Below, piece after piece: positions 25,501 through 32,468 of a DNA stretch of 64,000 nucleotides (the stretch's first letter is position 1; each line of letters starts with the position of its first letter). Under the pieces are notes generated by a model, which searched no databases, was not told where the DNA came from, and saw only the letters and a list, made by a program, of their open reading frames with translations. Source of the DNA: Streptomyces flavochromogenes (GTDB lineage Bacteria; Actinomycetota; Actinomycetes; Streptomycetales; Streptomycetaceae); assembly GCF_000717595.1 (NCBI RefSeq), contig NZ_JNZO01000032.1, positions 1-64,000 on the forward strand, written 5' to 3'. The translations under genes and the position numbers were made by a program.

Positions 25501-27500
25501 CAGCCCGCGGCGCCTGGGAGTCCGTCAAGCGGCACTTCCGCGAGCTGGGCCACGACACCCAGACCGAGGACTTCACGGTCGTCGGCGTGGGCGACATGTC
25601 CGGCGACGTCTTCGGCAACGGCATGCTGCTGAGCGAGCACATCAGGCTCGTCGCCGCGTTCGACCACCGGCACATCTTCATCGACCCGAACCCGGACGCG
25701 GCCGTCTCGTACGCCGAGCGCCGCCGGCTCTTCGAGCTGCCCCGCTCCTCGTGGGCCGACTACGACACCTCGCTGCTCTCCGCGGGCGGTGGCATCCACC
25801 CCCGCAGCGCCAAGTCGATCCCGGTCAACGCGCAGGTCAGGGCTGCCCTCGGCATCGAGGACGGCATCACCAAGATGACCCCGGCCGAGCTGATGAAGGC
25901 CGTGCTCCACGCGCCCGTCGACCTGCTGTGGAACGGCGGCATCGGTACGTACGTCAAGTCCTCGGCCGAGTCGAACGCCGACGTCGGCGACAAGGCCAAC
26001 GACGCCATCCGCGTCGACGGCCAGGACGTCCGAGCCCAGGTCATCGGTGAGGGCGGCAACCTCGGCGCGACCCAGCTGGGCCGTATCGAGTTCGCCCGCA
26101 CCGGCGGCCCCGAGGGCCAGGGCGGCAAGGTCAACACCGACGCCATCGACAACAGCGCCGGCGTCGACACCTCCGACCACGAGGTCAACATCAAGATCCT
26201 GCTCAACGGGCTCGTCGCCGAGGGCGACATGACCGTCAAGCAGCGCAACAAGATCCTCGCGGAGATGACCGACGAGGTCGGCAAGCTCGTCCTGCGCAAC
26301 AACTACGCGCAGAACACGGCCCTCGCCAACGCCGTCGCCCAGTCGCCGTCCCTGCTCCACGCCCACCAGCGGTTCATGCGCCGTCTGGGCCGCGACGGGG
26401 CCCTCGACCGGTCCCTGGAGTTCCTGCCCAACGACCGGCAGATCCGCGACCTGCTCAACAACGGCCGCGGTCTGAGCCAGCCGGAGCTCGCCGTCCTCCT
26501 CGCGTACACCAAGATCACGGTGGCCGACGAGCTCATCGGCACGGAGCTGCCGGACGACCCGTACCTGCGGGGGCTGCTCCACGCGTACTTCCCGACGCTG
26601 CTGCGCGAGAAGTTCACCGAGGCCGTCGACAACCACCCCCTGCGTCGCGAGATCATCACCACCGTCCTGGTCAACGACACCGTCAACGCCGGTGGCTCGA
26701 CCTTCCTGCACCGCCTCCGCGAGGAGACGGGCGCGTCGATCGAGGAGATCGTCCGGGCGCAGACCGCGGCCCGGTTCGTCTTCCGCCTCGGCCAGGTCTG
26801 GGACGCCGTCGAGGCCCTCGACAACCAGGTGCCGGCCGACGTCCAGACCCGGATGCGGCTGCACTCCCGTCGGCTCGTCGAGCGCGGCACGCGCTGGCTG
26901 CTCAACAACCGGCCGCAGCCGCTCCAGCTCACCGAGACCATCGAGTTCTTCGCCGAGCGCGTCGAGCAGGTCTGGGCGCAGCTGCCGAACCTGCTGCGCG
27001 GCGCGGACCTGGAGTGGTACCAGTCGATCGTGGAGGAGCTGACCGAGGTCGGCGTGCCGGAGGAGCTCGCGCTGCGGGTGGCCGGCTTCTCCTCCGCCTT
27101 CCCGATCCTCGACATCGTGGGGATCGCGGACCGGACGGGCAAGGACTCGCTGGCGGTGGCCGAGGTCTACTACGACCTGGCCGACCGGCTGCGGATCACC
27201 GACCTGATGGACCGGATCATCGAGCTGCCGCGCGACGACCGGTGGCAGTCGATGGCCCGTGCGTCGATCCGTGAGGACCTGTTCGCGGCGCACTCGGCGC
27301 TGACCGCGGACGTCCTGGCGGCCGGGAACGGCACGTCGAGCCCGGAGCAGCGGTTCAAGGACTGGGAGGAGAAGAACGCGGCCATCCTGGGCCGCGCGCG
27401 GACGACCCTGGAGGAGATCCAGGGCTCGGACACCTTCGACCTGGCGAACCTGTCGGTGGCGATGCGGACGATGCGCACGCTGCTTCGTACGCACAGCTAG
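22527..27500 (+). CDS. gdh: large NAD-dependent glutamate dehydrogenase
   Basis: A 1657-residue protein of the 180-kDa NAD-GDH class first described in Streptomyces clavuligerus. The N-terminal 700 residues contain ACT-like regulatory segments. The catalytic core follows, with [24 protein letters not shown], the AKGGF loop with Lys885, and the NAD-binding domain with [17 protein letters not shown]. It oxidises glutamate to 2-oxoglutarate and ammonium and mainly serves glutamate catabolism. The ATG at 22527 has AGTCAGAGGA upstream. It is monocistronic, with a strong terminator after it. The length is normal for the family, and no frameshift is seen. Confidence 0.96.
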   Translation: [1657 protein letters not shown]

Positions 27501-27521
27501 CCGCTGAAGCAGTGGAGTGAG

Positions 27522-27556
27522 AAGGGGCCCCACCGGACGACCGGTGGGGCCCTTCC
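27522..27556. terminator. bidirectional terminator between gdh and the GT87 gene
   Basis: AAGGGGCCCCACCGG pairs with CCGGTGGGGCCCTT (one bulged base) across a four-base ACGA loop. It lies between convergent stops at 27500 and 27567. Confidence 0.88.
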
Positions 27557-27566
27557 CCTGTCTGTT

Positions 27567-28871
27567 CTACGCGGCTTCCTCGGGCGGTCCGGTGACCGTC
27601 GACGTCCACAGGCGGCGGGCGGCGAGCAGGGTCGCGGCGAGCAGCAGGCCGTTGCGGAGGGCCATGACGGTCAGCCCCTGAGGGGTGCCGGCGACGACGT
27701 GGTCGTACAGGACGGGGTACGCGAGGGAGCTGAGGGCGGCCGCCGGGAGGAGCAGCAGCGCCACCGGGCGCATCACGGTGCTGCGCGAGGTCAGACAGAC
27801 GGCGGCGAGACCCAGCAGCCAGATCATGTACTGGGGGCTGATCACCCGGCTGGTGACGGTGAACAGCAGTACGGCGGTGAGGGCCGCGTCGAGCGGGGTG
27901 GCGGCGGTCCAGCGGTGGGCCCGGACGCGCCACAGGAGCAGCCAGCCGAAGGCGATGACGGTGAGCAGCAGGGCGAGGTGGCCGAGGCTGGAGACGTACG
28001 GGCCGACGTACTCGAAGGCCCCGTAGCGGAATTCGACCCTGCCCGGCCAGCTGCCGCCGGCCTTGGCCAGCGCGAGGGCGGTGCCGCCGAGCGACTCGAT
28101 CTGGATGCCGCGGCTGCCCTGCTGGCGCAGGAAGCCGAGGGAGTCGGAGAAGAACAGCGCGAGAGTGGCGAGGAGGGCGAGGGCCGCGACGACCGCGGCG
28201 GTCCAGGCCTCGCGGGTGGTGCGGCCCCGGGGAGTGCCGATCAGGGCGAGCGCCGGCCAGACCTTGACCATCGCGCCGATGCCCGCGAGCGCCCCGCCGA
28301 GCTGGTGGGCGGCGGTCGAGCGGGCGGTGAGCGCGAGCAGCGCGAGGACGGCGAGGGCGGTGGTCTGGACGTCGTACCGCGCGAGCGGCAGATGCAGGAG
28401 CAGCGGCAGTCCGCAGACCCAGATCCAGGTGCCGTGGGTGAGCCGGACGCTGTCGGCGCGGGCGAGTGCGGCGGTGACGACGGCGTCGGCCAGGAGGGTG
28501 AGGGCGACGAACGCCTGGACGTACGTCAGCCAGGGGAGGATGCCCGGCGACATGATCACGAGTCCCGCGCCGGGCGGGTACTGCCAGGTGACGTCGCCGG
28601 GCGGGAAGGTGCCCTGGGCGAACTGCTCGTACCAGTACCGGTAGAGGTCCACCTCGCGGCGGACGCCGCCGATGCCGAGGGTGTCGCGGAGGAGCAGCAG
28701 CACCATGCCGACGCGGGTGATCAGCCAGACGGAGGCGACGGCGAGGTAGGGGCCGCGGCCGACCGTGACGAAGGTGGCGGAGGTGAAGGTGTCCGAGTCG
28801 AAGGGGGACCCGGTGAGGTGGGGAGGCTCGGCGCGGGTCCCTGGTGGCGACTGGGGGTGATCGTTCGTCAT
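27567..28871 (-). CDS. GT87-type polyprenyl-phosphate mannosyltransferase-like membrane protein
   Basis: A 434-residue integral membrane protein with about 10 hydrophobic helices. An extracytoplasmic loop after helix 1 contains the acidic motif REVDLYRYWYEQF and WQYPPGAGLVIM, typical of GT87 (DUF2029) glycosyltransferases that use polyprenol-phosphate-mannose. A second signature, RYDVQTTALAVLALL, follows. It probably adds a mannose or related sugar to a cell-envelope glycan. It lies 38 bases downstream of the ABC export genes on the same strand, so it may share their pathway; the A/T-rich gap carries a TACAGT and GGAGGG just before its ATG, so it may also have its own promoter. Confidence 0.8.
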   Translation of the reverse strand: MTNDHPQSPPGTRAEPPHLTGSPFDSDTFTSATFVTVGRGPYLAVASVWLITRVGMVLLLLRDTLGIGGVRREVDLYRYWYEQFAQGTFPPGDVTWQYPPGAGLVIMSPGILPWLTYVQAFVALTLLADAVVTAALARADSVRLTHGTWIWVCGLPLLLHLPLARYDVQTTALAVLALLALTARSTAAHQLGGALAGIGAMVKVWPALALIGTPRGRTTREAWTAAVVAALALLATLALFFSDSLGFLRQQGSRGIQIESLGGTALALAKAGGSWPGRVEFRYGAFEYVGPYVSSLGHLALLLTVIAFGWLLLWRVRAHRWTAATPLDAALTAVLLFTVTSRVISPQYMIWLLGLAAVCLTSRSTVMRPVALLLLPAAALSSLAYPVLYDHVVAGTPQGLTVMALRNGLLLAATLLAARRLWTSTVTGPPEEAA

Positions 28872-28909
28872 CCCTCCGCACTGTAGTCCTTAATGTCTTA
28901 TTTGCCCCT

Positions 28910-29737
28910 TTACTTGGCCCCTGTTGTGGCTCCTGTCGCGGTGAACTCCTCGTACGCCGCCACCACCTCCTTCGCCGGGCCGTCCCTCCGCAGCGTGCCC
29001 GCCTCCAGCCACAGGGCCCGCTCGCAGGTCTCCGTGATCGTCGAGTTCGAGTGGCTGACCAGGAAGACCGTCCCCGCCGCCGCCCGCAGTTCGTCGATCC
29101 GCTGCTGGCTCCGGCGGCGGAAACGCGCGTCGCCGGTGGACAGGGCCTCGTCGATGAGCAGGACGTCATGGCTCTTCGCGGCGGCGATGGAGAAGCGCAG
29201 TCGCGCCCCCATGCCGGAGGAGTACGTCCCCATGGGGCGGGAGATCGCGTCGTCCTTCTCGTTGATGCCGGAGAAGTCCACGATCTCGTCGTAGCGCTCG
29301 CGGACCTCCGTGCGGCTCATGCCCATCGCGAGACCGCCCAGGATCACGTTCCGCTCGCCGGTGAGGTCGTTCATGAGGGCCGCGTTGACGCCGAGGAGCG
29401 AGGGCTGCCCGTCGGTGTACACCTGGCCCCGCTCGACGGGCTGAAGCCCCGCGATGGCCTTCAGGAGGGTGGATTTCCCAGATCCGTTCGAACCGATCAG
29501 GCCAATTGCCTCGCCCCGGTACGCGACGAAGCTGACGCCCTTCACGGCGTGGACCCGGCGGCCGGTCGGCCGCTTCTCGCCGCGTCGGAGCATGCGGCTC
29601 AGTGCGGCCGTCGCGGCACCTCGGCCGCCGGCGCTGCCGCCGCCGACCGTGTAGGTGACGTGGACTTCGTCGACCACGACGGTCGGGGTGGGCGTGGGCG
29701 GGTGGGCGGGTGCGGGGGTGCTCTGCGGGTCAGCCAC
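28910..29737 (-). CDS. polysaccharide/teichoic-acid export ABC transporter ATPase (TagH/Wzt-like)
   Basis: A 275-residue ABC ATPase. A Pro/Thr-rich N terminus is followed by the nucleotide-binding domain with Walker A GSNGSGKST at 82-90, signature YSSGMGARL at about 172-180 and Walker B VLLIDEAL at 192-199, then the D-loop STGD. The SSGM signature and the GVNAALMNDLTGERNV stretch are characteristic of TagH, Wzt and RfbE exporters of lipid-linked polysaccharides. There is no C-terminal carbohydrate-binding domain, so it is a TagH-like short form. The GTG at 29737 overlaps the permease stop by 8 bases. Confidence 0.9.
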   Translation of the reverse strand: MADPQSTPAPAHPPTPTPTVVVDEVHVTYTVGGGSAGGRGAATAALSRMLRRGEKRPTGRRVHAVKGVSFVAYRGEAIGLIGSNGSGKSTLLKAIAGLQPVERGQVYTDGQPSLLGVNAALMNDLTGERNVILGGLAMGMSRTEVRERYDEIVDFSGINEKDDAISRPMGTYSSGMGARLRFSIAAAKSHDVLLIDEALSTGDARFRRRSQQRIDELRAAAGTVFLVSHSNSTITETCERALWLEAGTLRRDGPAKEVVAAYEEFTATGATTGAK

Positions 29738-30686
29738 GGCCGTACGTCTCCTCCGCCTTCCAGAACCAGATGAAACCGCCCCCGAAGGCCAGCAGGGCCC
29801 AGCCGGCGGCGAGTGCCCAGACGTGCGGCGGCAACTGCGCCGAGGTGTAGCTCCCGATGAGTGCGAAGCGCATCAGGTCGATGTAGACCGCCGCCGGGTT
29901 GCACTGGAGGGCGAGCACCACGCCGTCGGGGAAGCGTCCGCTCGCCGCCAGGTGCTGGATCGACCACATCGCGCCCGAGGCGTACATCCAGGTGCGGAGC
30001 ACGAACGGCATGAGCTGGGAGATGTCCGGGGTGCGGGCCGCGAGCCGGGCGAGGACGAGCGCCACGCCCGTGTTGAACAGGGCCTGGCAGAGCAGCGCGG
30101 GAACGGCGAGGAACCAGCTCCAGGCGGGGAACTCGCCGAGCCCGAGCAGGATCATGACCAGTGCGGCGAGTGAGAGCAGCAGCTGCTGGAGCTGCTGGAG
30201 CGACAGGGAGATCGGCAGGCTGGCGCGGGGGAAGTGCAGCGCGCGGACGAGACCCAGGTTGCCGCTGATCGCGCGGGTGCCGGCCAGGATCGTGTTCGAG
30301 GTGAACGTCCACACGAAGATGCCGGTGATCAGGAAGGGCACGTAGTCGGCGACGCCCTCCTTGGCGTCCATGAGGACGCCGAAGATCAGGTAGTAGACGG
30401 CGGCGTTGAGCAGCGGGGTCATCACCTGCCAGACCTGGCCGAGCCGCGCCTGGCTGTACTGGGCGGTCAGCCGGGCGGTCGCGAAGGCGGTGATGAAGTC
30501 GCGGCGGGACCAGATCTGCCGGGCGTAGGCGGGCAGCGAGGGGCGGGCGCCGCTGACGGTGAGGCCATGGCGCAGGGCGAGTTCGCGCAGGTCCTCGGTG
30601 GAGGCCTCCCGGAGAGGGGCCTCGTGGGGAGGCATGGCCCCGGGAGGGGGTTTCCGCAGGGGCGGGGGAAGCGTCTGGGTGGTCAC
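29730..30686 (-). CDS. polysaccharide-export ABC transporter permease (TagG/Wzm-like)
   Basis: A 318-residue ABC-2-type permease with six predicted membrane helices. The cytoplasmic lead-in helix RREDFITAFATARLTAQYSQARLGQVWQ-like region before the first helix, and the order of helices with LQCNPAAVYIDLMRFALIG before the last, are typical of TagG/Wzm proteins. With the ATPase it would export a lipid-linked wall glycan or teichoic acid. The GTG at 30686 gives the full N terminus; an ATG at 30635 is an alternative. A TTTAGT -10-like element and an inverted repeat lie upstream (see the operator entries). Confidence 0.86.
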   Translation of the reverse strand: MTTQTLPPPLRKPPPGAMPPHEAPLREASTEDLRELALRHGLTVSGARPSLPAYARQIWSRRDFITAFATARLTAQYSQARLGQVWQVMTPLLNAAVYYLIFGVLMDAKEGVADYVPFLITGIFVWTFTSNTILAGTRAISGNLGLVRALHFPRASLPISLSLQQLQQLLLSLAALVMILLGLGEFPAWSWFLAVPALLCQALFNTGVALVLARLAARTPDISQLMPFVLRTWMYASGAMWSIQHLAASGRFPDGVVLALQCNPAAVYIDLMRFALIGSYTSAQLPPHVWALAAGWALLAFGGGFIWFWKAEETYGRG

Positions 30687-30737
30687 GGGTGGGCGCTTTC
30701 GACGAAGGGTGCGGGCAGCCTCGGCGATGGAACGGGT

Positions 30738-30754
30738 CCGTATCGTCGCTACGG
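30738..30754. promoter_or_regulatory. candidate TetR operator 1 (export operon side)
   Basis: CCGTA-N7-TACGG at 30738-30754 is a 17-bp inverted repeat in the divergent region. It sits near the transcription start expected from the minus-strand TTTAGT at 30759-30764, so bound repressor would block the export operon. The left 11 bases recur at the second site. Confidence 0.5.
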
Positions 30755-30786
30755 GGAGACTAAAGCGCTCCTGCGTCGGAACGCAA

Positions 30787-30797
30787 CCGTATCGTCG
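30787..30797. promoter_or_regulatory. candidate TetR operator 2 (regulator side)
   Basis: The 11-base sequence CCGTATCGTCG repeats exactly the left half of site 1, 49 bases away. It is followed by TGACG, so it can form a degenerate palindrome. It lies just upstream of the tetR -35 region, which fits autoregulation. Confidence 0.45.
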
Positions 30798-30837
30798 TGA
30801 CGTGCTCGGGGCGTCGCCGTTGGTTAGGATGCCGTTC

Positions 30838-31437
30838 ATGACCGATCCGACCCCCCGCCGCGCCCCCGCCGGAGCGGCCGTACTCCGCGAGGACGTGACC
30901 GAGGCCATCCGTGCCGCCGTCTTCGAGGAACTCGCGGCCGTCGGCTTCGCCCGGATGTCCATCGAGGGCATCGCGCGCCGCGCGGGAGTCGGCAAGACCG
31001 CCGTCTACCGGCGCTGGAAGTCCAAACTCGCCCTCGTCCTCGACCTCGTCGGGGCCTTCGCAGCCCAGGGCCTGCCCGCGCCCGCCACCGGCTCCCTGCA
31101 CGGGGACGTGCGCGCGCTCCTCCAGGTGGCCTCGCACGCGCTGCGCCACCCCGTCGCCTCGCAGGTCATCCCGGACCTGCTCGTCGAGGCGGCCCGGCAG
31201 CCCGAGATCGCCGAGGCCGTCACGGCCGCGCTGCTCGACGGCCAGCGCGGCGTCATGAGCCAGGTCGTCCGCGAGGCCGTCGCCCGCGGCGAACTCCCCG
31301 AGGGCACCGACCCGGGCCGCGCCCTCGACCTGGTCGTCGGGCCCCTCTACTGGCGGCTCGTCGTGGTCCGTACGCCGCTGCCCCAGGGGTACGTGGACGA
31401 CCTGGCGCGGTCGGCGGTGGCGGCGCTCAAGGCCTAG
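30838..31437 (+). CDS. TetR/AcrR-family transcriptional regulator
   Basis: A 199-residue TetR regulator. The N-terminal helix-turn-helix at about 22-65 reads FEELAAVGFARMSIEGIARRAGVGKTAVYRRW, and the C-terminal ligand domain contains TDPGRALDLVVGPLYWRLVV, common in TetR_C-type sensors. The ATG at 30838 was chosen because TAGGAT ends 7 bases upstream, making a leaderless start; another in-frame ATG at 30829 lies inside that -10 element. It is divergent from the ABC export genes and probably represses them and itself. Confidence 0.9.
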   Translation: MTDPTPRRAPAGAAVLREDVTEAIRAAVFEELAAVGFARMSIEGIARRAGVGKTAVYRRWKSKLALVLDLVGAFAAQGLPAPATGSLHGDVRALLQVASHALRHPVASQVIPDLLVEAARQPEIAEAVTAALLDGQRGVMSQVVREAVARGELPEGTDPGRALDLVVGPLYWRLVVVRTPLPQGYVDDLARSAVAALKA

Positions 31438-31461
31438 GAAGTCGCGGGTCGCGATCACGAA

Positions 31462-31546
31462 CCCCGCGCCCCCGCCCGCGTACGACCGCTCCCCGCGCCC
31501 CCGCCCGCGTACGACCGCTCCCCGCGCCCCCGCCCGCGTACGACCG
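31462..31546. repeat. three tandem copies of a 29-bp GC-rich unit
   Basis: A 29-bp unit starting CCCCGCGCCCCCGCCCGCGT begins at 31462, 31491 and 31520; the third copy ends about 27 bases in, at the permease stop. It fills the gap between the convergent TetR and permease genes. The exactness of the copies suggests recent duplication. Confidence 0.9.
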
Positions 31547-31547
31547 G

Positions 31548-32468
31548 CTACTTCACCGCGCCCGCCATCACCCCCGTGGCGAACTGGCGCTGGAACGCGA
31601 AGAAGACCACCAGGGGTACCACCATCGACACGAACGCCCCCGGCGCCAGCACGTCGACGTTGTTGCCGAACTGCCGTACCTGCTGCTGCAGCGCCACCGT
31701 GATCGGCGGCGACTGCGAGTCCGCGAAGATCAGCGCGATCAGCATGTCGTTCCACACCCACAGGAACTGGAAGATCCCCAGCGAGGCGATCGCGGGACCG
31801 CCGAGCGGCAGCACCACCCGGGTGAACAGCCGCACCTCGCCCGCCCCGTCGAGCCGCGCCGCCTCCAGGAGCTCGCGCGGGATCTCCGCGAAGAAGTTCC
31901 GCAGCAGGAAGATCGCGAACGGCAGGCCGAAGGCCGTGTGGAAGAGGACCACCCCGAGCGTCGTCTCGAAGAGACCGACCGCGCCGAAGAGCTTCGACAC
32001 CGGGACGAGTGCCACCTGCACCGGGACCACGAGCAGCGCGACCACCCCGAGGAACCACCAGTCCCTGCCCGGGAACTCCAGCCACGCGAACGCGTACCCG
32101 GCGAACGAGCCGAGGAGGAGGACGAGGAGCGTGGACGGGACGGTGATCAGGACCGTGGAGAGCAGGGAGTCGGTGATCGTGTCGTTGGCGAGGAGACGGC
32201 TGTAGTTCTCGGTGGTCAGCTGGGCCGGGGCCGTGAACACCTGCCACCAGCCGCTCGCCGCGATGTCGGAGGGGGAGCGGAGCGAGGACAGCAGCAGTCC
32301 GATCGTCGGCAGCAGCCAGAACAGGCCCGCCAGGACGAGGAACACCCGGACCGCGCCCCCGGCGGCACGGGCGCCGGCCCGCGCCGCGAAGCTCCGGGGC
32401 GCGGGGGAACCCGCGAGCGGTGCGGAGACGTCGGTACGCGCGCGCGTGCGGGTGGCGGAGGAACTCAT
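31548..32468 (-). CDS. sugar ABC transporter permease, MalG type
   Basis: A 306-residue CUT1 permease with six membrane helices and the EAA loop (EIPRELLEAARLDGAGEVRLFTRVVLPLGGP) near residues 195-225. It forms the transport channel with the permease encoded upstream. The ATG at 32468 overlaps the upstream stop as ATGA. The first 40 residues are basic and Ala-rich. The operon has no ATPase gene, so a shared ATPase such as MsiK probably energises it, as known for other Streptomyces sugar importers. Confidence 0.92.
   Translation of the reverse strand: MSSSATRTRARTDVSAPLAGSPAPRSFAARAGARAAGGAVRVFLVLAGLFWLLPTIGLLLSSLRSPSDIAASGWWQVFTAPAQLTTENYSRLLANDTITDSLLSTVLITVPSTLLVLLLGSFAGYAFAWLEFPGRDWWFLGVVALLVVPVQVALVPVSKLFGAVGLFETTLGVVLFHTAFGLPFAIFLLRNFFAEIPRELLEAARLDGAGEVRLFTRVVLPLGGPAIASLGIFQFLWVWNDMLIALIFADSQSPPITVALQQQVRQFGNNVDVLAPGAFVSMVVPLVVFFAFQRQFATGVMAGAVK

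Noticed and set aside
22518..27533. 1671-codon minus-strand open frame opposite the glutamate dehydrogenase gene
   Set aside because: The plus-strand gene is unmistakable; the antisense frame has Leu/Val/Asp-rich low-complexity sequence and no start signal.
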